A DNA stretch of 42,423 nucleotides from an uncultured Leptotrichia sp. (lineage in GTDB: Bacteria > Fusobacteriota > Fusobacteriia > Fusobacteriales > Leptotrichiaceae), in the NCBI GenBank assembly GCA_937925095.1, contig CALEXX010000050.1, positions 1 through 42,423 of the forward strand, in the 5' to 3' direction. The position numbers were made by a program, and so were the translations under genes. Each line of letters opens with the position of its first letter. Position 1 is the first letter of the stretch. Positions 8,309 to 15,219 of this stretch are shown one piece after another. The notes below the pieces were generated by a model, which worked only from the letters and a program-made list of their open reading frames with translations, was not told where the DNA came from and made no database searches.

Positions 8309-9811
8309 TTATTTTATTATGTTATGTATTCTCTTTAATGTTCTTTCTTTTCCAATAACTGCTATTACAGTATACAGATCAGCACCTCTTGCTTTCCCTG
8401 TAATTACTGCTCTTAAAGGCATAATTACAGCTGCAGGTCCTTCTCCAAGTTCATCTTGTAATTCATGTAAAAGAGTTTTTGCCTCTTCTTCTGTAATTTC
8501 TTCTTCAAATTTATTTAATTTTTCAATAAATAATTCTATTGATTTTTTACCAATTTCTGTTTCAAGTGAAGAACGAAGTTTTTCTACTGATTTTCTTTCT
8601 TTTTTATTCATTCCTTCTTCAACAACAGGCAATTCAAATTCATCTTCAAAGTATATTGAAGCAATCTCAGGAAGTTCTTTTAATGTGTGTGCTCCTTCCC
8701 TTGAAATTTCAACTATTCTTTTTAATTTTGCATATTCTTTTTCCGATAAATTTTCATCTTTGTAATATCCTGCCTTCACAAAATAAGGAAGTGCAAGTTT
8801 TGTAAGCTCATCAAGATCTTTCAGTCTCATATGCTGATTATTCACCCATCCTAATTTAACAAGGTCAAATACAGGGCCTCCAAGCGAAATCTTGTCAAAT
8901 GAGAAGTTTTCTACCATTTCTTCAATTGTAAATATTTCCTTATCTCCACCAAAACTCCATCCCATAAGTGCAAGGAAATTAAGCAATCCTTCCTTCAGGT
9001 ATCCTTCTTCAACGTAATAATTCATTGACACAGGATTTTTTCTTTTGGATATCTTTGTTTTATCAGCATTTCTAAGCAATGGCATATGATACCATTTTGG
9101 TTCATCCCATCCAAATGCTCTATATAACTGAACGTGTTTAGGTGTAGAAGCTATCCATTCTTCTGCTCTTATTACATGTGTTATTCCCATTAAATGGTCA
9201 TCTACAATATTTGCCAAATGATATGTAGGGAATCCATCTGATTTTAACAGAACCTGATCATCAATCTTACTGTTTTCAAATACTATATCTCCTCTTAATT
9301 CATCGTGAACTATAGTTTCCCCTTCATATGGCATTTTAAGTCTTATTACATAAGGTTCTCCTGCAGCCAGTTTAGCTTCAACTTCTTCTTTTGAAAGATT
9401 TCTACAATGACCGTCATATCCAGGTGCCTGTTTCATTGCAACCTGTCTTTCCCTTAATTTCTGTAATCTTTCAGGAGTACAGAAACAATAATATGCTTCT
9501 CCTTTTTCTACTAATTTTTCAGCATATTCCTTATATATTGAAAATCTTTCAGACTGTCTGTATGGACCTTTGTCTCCTCCTATATCCGGACCTTCATCAT
9601 AATTAATTCCCAGCCATCTCATCATATCAAATATCTGCTGTTCCGAAGTTTCAGAAAATCTTGTCCTGTCAGTATCTTCTATTCTTAACAGGAAATCTCC
9701 ATTATTGTGTTTTGCAAATACATAGTTAAATAGCCCTATATAGGCAGTCCCTACGTGAGGATCTCCTGTAGGTGAAGGTGCTATTCTAACTCTAACTCTT
9801 TTTTCAGACAT
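8309..9811 (-). CDS. gltX: Glutamyl-tRNA synthetase
   Basis: 500 residues from the chosen start. It charges tRNA-Glu with glutamate in the cytosol. The class I HIGH-type motif is seen in RIAPSPTGDPHVGTA near the N-terminus, and the KMSKS-type loop as KTKISKRKNP near residue 250. Length is normal. An in-frame ATG at 9829 would add MEKKEI, but it has no ribosome site; GGAG at 9823-9826 serves the ATG at 9811 (MSEKRVRVRIAPSPTG), which is the preferred start. It has its own promoter and a hairpin after it, so it appears monocistronic. Confidence 0.95.
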   Translation of the reverse strand: MSEKRVRVRIAPSPTGDPHVGTAYIGLFNYVFAKHNNGDFLLRIEDTDRTRFSETSEQQIFDMMRWLGINYDEGPDIGGDKGPYRQSERFSIYKEYAEKLVEKGEAYYCFCTPERLQKLRERQVAMKQAPGYDGHCRNLSKEEVEAKLAAGEPYVIRLKMPYEGETIVHDELRGDIVFENSKIDDQVLLKSDGFPTYHLANIVDDHLMGITHVIRAEEWIASTPKHVQLYRAFGWDEPKWYHMPLLRNADKTKISKRKNPVSMNYYVEEGYLKEGLLNFLALMGWSFGGDKEIFTIEEMVENFSFDKISLGGPVFDLVKLGWVNNQHMRLKDLDELTKLALPYFVKAGYYKDENLSEKEYAKLKRIVEISREGAHTLKELPEIASIYFEDEFELPVVEEGMNKKERKSVEKLRSSLETEIGKKSIELFIEKLNKFEEEITEEEAKTLLHELQDELGEGPAAVIMPLRAVITGKARGADLYTVIAVIGKERTLKRIHNIIK

Positions 9812-9852
9812 AATTTCTTTCTTCTCCATTCATTTATTACTTTTATTTATAT

Positions 9853-9881
9853 ATTATATAACACTTTTTACAATCTCGCAA
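9853..9881 (-). promoter_or_regulatory. Promoter of gltX
   Basis: On the - strand: TTGCGA at 9881-9876, a 17-base spacer and TATAAT at 9858-9853, about 40 bases before the gltX start. Confidence 0.65.
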
Positions 9882-9947
9882 CTGTCTTTAATATTTTTCA
9901 TGATTTTTTACATATATTTTATATATTCTAAACCAAAAATATGACTG

Positions 9948-11049
9948 TTATCCCTTATAAAATTTCAAATATTCGTTTATAAAGTTATTTATATCTCCGT
10001 CCATTACTTTATCTACATTTCCTTCTTCTGCCTTAGTTCTATGATCCTTTACCATTTTATACGGATGAAACACATAAGATCTTATCTGGCTTCCCCATTC
10101 AATCTTACTGTCAGTTCCTTTTAAATCTTCCATTTCCTTTTCCCTTTTTTCAAGTTCCATTTCAAATAATTTTGATTTAAGTATTTTCATGGCAGTTTCC
10201 CTATTTTTTATCTGGGATCTTTCCTTCTGACATGTAACTACTGTATTTGTAGGAATATGTGTAATCCTAACGGCAGAATCAGTAGTATTTATATGCTGTC
10301 CTCCAGCTCCACTTGCCCTGTATGTATCAATTTTCAAGTCTTCTGTCTTAATTTCAATTGAAACATCATCGTCAATTTCAGGTACAACATTTACAGCGGC
10401 AAAAGATGTATGCCTTTTTCCATTTGAATCAAAAGGCGATATACGTACAAGCCTATGTACTCCCTTTTCCCCTTTTAAGTACCCATAAGCATAGTTTCCC
10501 TTTATATTTAAAGTTATACTCTTAATTCCTGTTTCTTCTCCTGATGTACTGTCTAAAATTTCAACTTTAAAGCCATTATGATATGACCATCTGTCATACA
10601 TTCTGTAAAGCATTTCTGCCCAGTCACATGCTTCAGTTCCTCCAGCTCCTGAGTTTATTGTAAGAATCACATCATTCATATCATATTTTTCATCAAGTAA
10701 CAATTTAATTTTAAAATCTTGTATTTCATTTTCAGCTTCTACTATTTTTTCTTCTAATTCATTAGTGTAGGAAGTATCTCCCATTTCAATAAACTCAATA
10801 AGCATAACAATATCTTCATTCATGGAATTTATTTTCTCATATTCTTCCAGAATCTTTTTTCTGCTATTCAGTTCCTTTAAAATATCCTTACTCCTGTCAT
10901 TATTCCAAAAATTCTGATCAAAAGTTTTTTTCTCTAAATCTGAAATTTTCTTCTTTAGAAAATCTAAGTCAAAGATGCCTCCTAATTTCCTCAATTTCAG
11001 CATTGTTCTGTTCATTTTTCTTCTTGATTTCAAATATATCCATATTCAT
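9948..11049 (-). CDS. prfB: Peptide chain release factor 2, with programmed +1 frameshift
   Basis: Made from two frames: 11049-10972 then 10970-9948, skipping base 10971, giving 366 residues (E. coli RF2 has 365). The first frame starts at ATG 11049 (MNMDIFEIKKKNEQ...), with AGGA six bases upstream, and runs 26 codons to CTT followed by the stop TGA. The site reads AGGAGG, three bases, CTT TGA C: the internal Shine-Dalgarno, slippery CTT and in-frame UGA known from E. coli prfB. After the shift the protein reads LDLDFLKKKIS. The domain that binds the peptidyl-transferase centre has the GGQ motif (ASGAGGQHINTT), and the stop-codon-reading region follows. RF2 ends translation at UGA and UAA; low RF2 raises frameshifting and so its own synthesis. 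An open frame without the shift runs only to 11033. Confidence 0.95.
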
Positions 11050-11062
11050 CTCTTTTCCTATA

Positions 11063-11092
11063 AAAAAATTATACCCGAAGATATAATTTTTT
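11063..11092 (-). terminator. Terminator of ldhA, directly upstream of prfB
   Basis: On the - strand a 13-base stem (11092-11080 with 11075-11063, one G-T pair) is closed by a C(TTCG)G tetraloop and followed by a T run. It lies only 13 bases before the prfB start codon, so it may also act as a leader attenuator for prfB. Confidence 0.75.
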
Positions 11093-11117
11093 CATTATAA
11101 ATTTATTTCCTAAATTA

Positions 11118-12158
11118 TTATTTTTTTGGTCTTAATCCCTCTACTATTTTCTTAGTTTCGGTATCATACCATACTTCGTTTACTAAATCTTCTTTTTTTG
11201 CAAATGTCAATATATTGTTCAGTGTAGTTTCAACGATGTTGTTTAATGCTTCCTCCGTTAGGAATGCCTGATGTGAAGTAACAATTACATTGTTAAATGT
11301 AAGTAATCTTGCCAGCACATCATCTTCCAGAACTTTTCCAGATTCATCTTCAAAGAAATATTGTCTTTCATTTTCATAAACATCCAGACCTGCTCCACCA
11401 ATTTTTCTGCTTTTCAGTCCACCAATCAGTGCTTCTGTATCTATCAGTCCACCTCTTCCAGTATTTATGATTATAACTCCATCCTTCATTTTTGATATAG
11501 TTTCTGAATTTATCATATGTTTTGTATCAGGGAATAAAGGACAGTGCAATGAAATAACATCAGATTGTTCATACAGTTCTTCTAGCGAAACATATTTAAA
11601 ATTCTCTTCTTTAGCAGCCTGTTCATTTGGGAATTTATCATAAGCTATAACATTCATTCCTAGACCATTTAAAGCCTTTATAAATATTCTTGCTATCTTT
11701 CCTGTTCCAACTATTCCTGCAGTTTTTCCATTTAATACTACTCCTGTAAGGCCTACTAAGCTGAAGTTTCCCTCCCTAGTTCTGTTATATGCCTTATGAA
11801 TTTTTCTATTTACACCCATTAGTAATGCAAGAGAGTGTTCAGCAACTGAATATGGAGAATATGCAGGTACTCTAAGTACCCTAACTCTGCTATGATATGC
11901 CGCCCTAATATCCACATTGTTATATCCTGCTGCTCTTATTGCTATTGCTCTTACCCCATTTTTTGAAAGAATGTTTATAACTTTCTCATTCAAATCATCA
12001 TTTACAAATGTACAAACTACATCATGATATTTTGTTAACATAACATTATTTAAAGTAAGTTTTTCTTTAAAATATGTTATTTTTGCCCCATATTTTTCAT
12101 TCCATTTTTCAAAAAATTCGATATCATATGGTTTTGCATCAAAAACCACTATTCTCAT
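11118..12158 (-). CDS. ldhA: D-lactate dehydrogenase (fermentative, LdhA type)
   Basis: 346 residues, cytosolic. It reduces pyruvate to D-lactate with NADH, regenerating NAD in fermentation. NAD-binding GIVGTGKIA at 148-156; catalytic residues Arg235 (NTGRGGLID), Glu264 (DVYENE) and His296 (TSHQAF). The stretch YENERQYFFEDESGKVLEDD after the catalytic Glu is the mark of the LdhA branch rather than of vancomycin or other 2-hydroxyacid dehydrogenases. GGAGG precedes the ATG, and a promoter and terminator flank it, so it is a single-gene unit. This fits a lactate-fermenting organism such as Leptotrichia. Confidence 0.93.
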   Translation of the reverse strand: MRIVVFDAKPYDIEFFEKWNEKYGAKITYFKEKLTLNNVMLTKYHDVVCTFVNDDLNEKVINILSKNGVRAIAIRAAGYNNVDIRAAYHSRVRVLRVPAYSPYSVAEHSLALLMGVNRKIHKAYNRTREGNFSLVGLTGVVLNGKTAGIVGTGKIARIFIKALNGLGMNVIAYDKFPNEQAAKEENFKYVSLEELYEQSDVISLHCPLFPDTKHMINSETISKMKDGVIIINTGRGGLIDTEALIGGLKSRKIGGAGLDVYENERQYFFEDESGKVLEDDVLARLLTFNNVIVTSHQAFLTEEALNNIVETTLNNILTFAKKEDLVNEVWYDTETKKIVEGLRPKK

Positions 12159-12192
12159 CTCGACTTCCTCCTACACTTTATTATTATTATTA

Positions 12193-12221
12193 ATTATAGC
12201 AAAAAAACTAATAATTAGCAA
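12193..12221 (-). promoter_or_regulatory. Promoter of ldhA
   Basis: On the - strand: TTGCTA at 12221-12216, a 17-base spacer and TATAAT at 12198-12193 with an extended -10 TGC before it. About 35 bases before the ldhA start. Confidence 0.7.
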
Positions 12222-12303
12222 TTTTTTTTCACAAAATTTATAATTTTTCTTTATATAAAATATTTTTTAAAATAACAAAAAGAACTACCTAAAAAACTAA
12301 TGT

Positions 12304-12460
12304 AAAAGAGTGTCTCAAAAAGAAAACTTAAAAATAAATGTGAAACTATATTTTAGTAAATAAAAAAATGTAGTTTTATATATTATATTTATGTTTTTAC
12401 TATTTTGAGGCAGCCTCTTTCATATTTTCTAATTTTGAGGTAGCTCTTTCTCAAATCATT
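12304..12460. repeat. MITE-like imperfect palindrome with a repeated end
   Basis: The 314-base gap between sodA and ldhA holds an imperfect palindrome: AAAGAGTGTCTCAAAA at 12305-12320 faces TTTTGAGGCAGCCTCTTT at 12403-12420, and inner arms (AAACTATATTTTA and a partner ending GTAGTTT at 12369-12376) pair as well. A second copy of the right end, TTTTGAGGTAGCTCTTTC, follows at 12433-12450, forming a direct repeat about 30 bases apart. There is no open reading frame of note. It may be a small non-autonomous element, a decayed insertion-sequence end or a complex terminator for sodA. The rest of the gap (12159-12303) holds the ldhA promoter and AT-rich sequence. Confidence 0.5.
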
Positions 12461-12472
12461 TTAAAAATTAAA

Positions 12473-13108
12473 CTATTTTGCTTTTGAATATCTTTCAGCA
12501 ACAGCATCCCAGTTAATTACATTAAAGAAAGCTGTTATGTAATCTGGTCTTCTGTTCTGGTAATTTAAATAATAAGCGTGTTCCCATACATCTATCCCTA
12601 AAATAGGTGTACCTTCTGAACATGGGCAGCAAGTAGCTCCTGGCATTAAAGGATTATCCTGGTTAGCAGTTGAAGTAACTTTTAATTCTCCTTTTTTATT
12701 AACAACTAGCCAAGCCCATCCTGATCCAAATCTTGTTGCCGCTGCTTTTGAAAATTCTGCTTTAAATTCTTCAAAACTTCCAAATTTTTCATTAATTTTT
12801 TCAGCTAATTCTCCTGTTGGTTCTCCACCGGCATTTGGTCCCATTACTGTGAAGTAAAGGTTATGGTTATAGAATCCTCCACCATTGTTTCTTACTGCAC
12901 CTCTTATTGCTTCAGGTAATGCATCTAAATTTGAAAGAATTTCTTCAATTGGTTTTTCTAAAAATTCAGGTGCATTGTTTTTTAATGCATCATTTAAATT
13001 ATTTGTGTATGCTGCATGGTGCTTTCCATAGTGGATTTCCATTGTTTTTGTGTCTATGTTTGGTTCTAATGCATCAAATGCGTAAGGTAATTTTACTTGT
13101 TCGAACAT
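12473..13108 (-). CDS. sodA: Superoxide dismutase, Fe/Mn type
   Basis: 211 residues. It converts superoxide to oxygen and hydrogen peroxide in the cytosol. Metal ligands are His26 (EIHYGKHH), His82 (FYNHNLYF), Asp173 and His177 (DVWEHAYYLNY). GGG at 77-79 before FYNHN is typical of the Fe/Mn family; metal choice cannot be fixed from sequence. An unusual CC-x-C (160-163) precedes the C-terminal ligands. An in-frame GTG at 13117 lies inside the ribosome site; AGGAG followed by eight bases points to the ATG at 13108. It has its own promoter, overlapping the terminator of the upstream regulator gene. It indicates tolerance of some oxygen. Confidence 0.95.
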   Translation of the reverse strand: MFEQVKLPYAFDALEPNIDTKTMEIHYGKHHAAYTNNLNDALKNNAPEFLEKPIEEILSNLDALPEAIRGAVRNNGGGFYNHNLYFTVMGPNAGGEPTGELAEKINEKFGSFEEFKAEFSKAAATRFGSGWAWLVVNKKGELKVTSTANQDNPLMPGATCCPCSEGTPILGIDVWEHAYYLNYQNRRPDYITAFFNVINWDAVAERYSKAK

Positions 13109-13150
13109 AATTATCACTCCTATATATTTTAATATTTTATTGATATCATT

Positions 13151-13179
13151 ATTTTAACATACAAATTATATAAAATCAA
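13151..13179 (-). promoter_or_regulatory. Promoter of sodA
   Basis: On the - strand: TTGATT at 13179-13174, a 17-base spacer and TAAAAT at 13156-13151. The -35 box overlaps the end of the terminator of the preceding regulator gene. Confidence 0.55.
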
Positions 13180-13204
13180 GAGCAAAATAATTTTGCTCCT
13201 GATT
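13174..13204 (-). terminator. Terminator of the response-regulator gene
   Basis: GAGCAAAA at 13180-13187 pairs with TTTTGCTC at 13191-13198, extended by AATCA/TGATT; on the - strand GATTTTAT follows. Confidence 0.75.
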
Positions 13205-13219
13205 TTTTCTATCTCAACT

Positions 13220-13897
13220 TTATTCTTTTACAATGTATCCCACACTTCTTACTGTTTTTATGATTTTCTGATCGTATCCTTTGTCTATTTTTGCTCTAAG
13301 GAAGTTTATGTAAACATCTACTATATTGCTTTCAGTTATAAAGTCAATGTCCCATATTTTTTCAGAAATCATTGTTCTTGTAAGTACTCTGTTTTTATTT
13401 CTTAAGAAATATTCCAGTAATAAAAACTCCTTATTTGTCAGTTCAATTTCTTTTCCTGCTCTTTTTACTTCCCTGTTAATAGGATTTAATGTTAAGTCAT
13501 ATGCTGATAACAGCTCTGAATTATCATTGTTTAATTTTTTAGTTAATACTCTTACAATAGCTTTTATTTTTGCTGAAAGCTCTTCAAGTCTGAAGTCATT
13601 GTAAATATAATCATCTATTCCCTTTAACAGTGCTTCTGTCTTAGAATATCTGTCGTCATTCTGAATAGACAGTAACACATAACTATCTTTTTTATACTTT
13701 AACACATCACTGATTACATCAGTAAAATTATCAAAAGAATTTACATCAAGCATAACTAAATCAATAGATTCTGTCTTTAGTTCTTCAAATAATTTTTCTT
13801 CTGAGTCAGCCAATATTACACTAAAACTTAATTCTTTTAATAGTTGTCCCACCACTAATCTTGACTTTTCATTCTCATTATAAATTAATATTTTCAT
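13220..13897 (-). CDS. OmpR/PhoB-family response regulator with an atypical receiver
   Basis: 225 residues: a receiver (1-118) and a winged-helix DNA-binding domain (about 130-225, with EIELTNKEFLLLEYFLRN and VRSVGYIVKE typical of OmpR/PhoB). The phosphoacceptor Asp51 (DLVMLDVNS) remains, but the acidic pair before it is changed (N7-E8 instead of D-D) and the conserved Lys of the DDYxxKPF motif is Asn100 (DDYIYNDF), so normal phosphorylation is doubtful. No histidine kinase gene is adjacent. An open frame reaches 13915, but AAAGGA six bases before the ATG at 13897 fixes the start. It lies 74 bases after mrp and may be co-transcribed with it; a terminator follows. Targets unknown. Confidence 0.85.
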   Translation of the reverse strand: MKILIYNENEKSRLVVGQLLKELSFSVILADSEEKLFEELKTESIDLVMLDVNSFDNFTDVISDVLKYKKDSYVLLSIQNDDRYSKTEALLKGIDDYIYNDFRLEELSAKIKAIVRVLTKKLNNDNSELLSAYDLTLNPINREVKRAGKEIELTNKEFLLLEYFLRNKNRVLTRTMISEKIWDIDFITESNIVDVYINFLRAKIDKGYDQKIIKTVRSVGYIVKE

Positions 13898-13971
13898 TTC
13901 TGTTCCTTTCTCCAAAATTTTGAAATATATTTCAGCCTAAATATCTTTTACCCATAAGTTATTTCTACACT

Positions 13972-14766
13972 CTATAACTGTTCTAATAAATTTGTTATAA
14001 TTGAATTCATTTTTCTGGCAGCCATAGAATCTGTTCCGACATAAGGTATTCCTGTATCTCCAGCTTCAACAATACTTACATCCATTGGAATAGAACCTAG
14101 GAAATTGGATTTTGTTTCTTCAGCCATTTTTTCGGCACCACCCTTTTTGAAGATATTCACTTCCTTTCCACAATCAGGACATACAAATCCACTCATATTT
14201 TCCACTATACCTAATAATTTTAGATTTAGCAGTCTCGCAAATTTCACTGTACGTCTTGAATCCAGAAGTGAAACATCCTGAGGTGTAGTAACGACTACAG
14301 CTTTTGCATCAGGTCCTATATTTTGTGCAATACTTAAAGTTTCATCTCCTGTCCCTGGTGGCAAATCTACAACTAAAAAGTCTATTTCTCCCCATTCAAT
14401 TCCTTCCAGCATTTCAGAGATAGCACCCATTTTCTGAGGTCCTCTCCAAATTATCGGATCATTATCTGGAATAAAAAAGCTTAATGAAGATATTGCCAGA
14501 TTATCTGTAACTGGTAAAGGCATTGATATTGAAGGAAGTTTTATCCCTTCTCTCCCCAGCATCAGTGGCACATTTGGTCCATGAAGGTCTGCATCAAGTA
14601 TTCCTACTTTATATCCCCTCAATGATAATCCATATGCAAGATTAACTGAAACTGTAGATTTTCCTACTCCACCTTTTCCACTCATTACCGCAATTCTATG
14701 TTTAATTTTAGACATTTTTTCCGTTATTTTCTTTTTTCTTTCATCTAAATTTGGATTTCCGTGCAT
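13972..14766 (-). CDS. mrp: Mrp/ApbC-family iron-sulfur cluster carrier ATPase
   Basis: 264 residues. Family members bind and transfer Fe-S clusters to apoproteins in the cytosol. Deviant P-loop GKGGVGKST at 30-38; DLPPGTGD at 134-141; CPDC at 196-199, the CxxC that binds the bridging cluster between subunits. The N-terminal MIP18-type domain of longer members is absent. An open frame extends to 14796, but AGGAGG lies six bases before the ATG at 14764-14766, so that start is chosen. It is followed by the response regulator, and upstream lies a gap of 453 bases with a perfect-consensus promoter at 15092-15120. Confidence 0.93.
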   Translation of the reverse strand: MHGNPNLDERKKKITEKMSKIKHRIAVMSGKGGVGKSTVSVNLAYGLSLRGYKVGILDADLHGPNVPLMLGREGIKLPSISMPLPVTDNLAISSLSFFIPDNDPIIWRGPQKMGAISEMLEGIEWGEIDFLVVDLPPGTGDETLSIAQNIGPDAKAVVVTTPQDVSLLDSRRTVKFARLLNLKLLGIVENMSGFVCPDCGKEVNIFKKGGAEKMAEETKSNFLGSIPMDVSIVEAGDTGIPYVGTDSMAARKMNSIITNLLEQL

Positions 14767-15219
14767 TAATTTCCTCCTGATTAATTTACTATACATATAA
14801 TTAAAACATATACTGGAGTAAAAAACAAGTTATTTTTAATCATATTTTTTTTATTTTGTGGTATAATGCAATTCCTACCTCAAATGAAGTGAAATAGATT
14901 TTCTTTTGATTAACTCATAACAGAATTAAAAACTTTAAACACAGTATTTTTTAAGTAGACAGCCAGATAGAATAAATTAATACTTTTAAAATAAAATTTC
15001 TCAAACATATAAGTTTTTCACAAAACGAAAATTTTTCTATGTCACATTCAAATTAACAAATTTATAAATTTACTAGTTTTCACTACTTTTAATTATACCC
15101 CCAGTAATGTCATTTGTCAACTGGATTATTTTAATTTGACCTTGTATCTACAACTCTTTTAGCATATTCTTATTTTTATTTATCACATTCGTTTTAATAT
15201 ATTTTTTATTATTTTATTT
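14767..15219 (-). other. 453-base intergenic region with possible small RNA or long mrp leader
   Basis: No gene is convincing here. The perfect promoter at 15092-15120 would start transcription near 15085 on the - strand, over 300 bases before mrp. Inside lies a 32-codon frame at 15008-14910 (MFEKFYFKSINL...), Phe/Lys-rich, without a ribosome site, so not called as a gene. No clear terminator or known RNA family is recognisable. It may be a leader of mrp, an unknown small RNA, or a short peptide gene. Confidence 0.4.
15092..15120 (-). promoter_or_regulatory. Perfect consensus sigma-70 promoter facing mrp
   Basis: On the - strand: TTGACA at 15120-15115, exactly 17 bases, then TATAAT at 15097-15092. 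Both boxes match the consensus at every base. Confidence 0.85.

Noticed and set aside
8319..8765. 148-codon open frame on the + strand
   Set aside because: It lies fully inside gltX on the other strand, is rich in Ser, Phe and Ile as expected from reading AT-rich sequence backwards, and has no ribosome site.
13108..13117. GTG start for sodA giving three extra residues
   Set aside because: The GTG overlaps the ribosome site AGGAGTG, so the ATG at 13108 fits better.
14859..14867. TGG-TATAAT on the + strand, looking like an extended -10
   Set aside because: No -35 box and no + strand gene follows for more than 2 kb; probably chance in AT-rich DNA.
14910..15008. 32-codon frame on the - strand (MFEKFYFKSINL...)
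   Set aside because: No ribosome site and small enough to arise by chance; kept as part of the gap description but not called as a gene.
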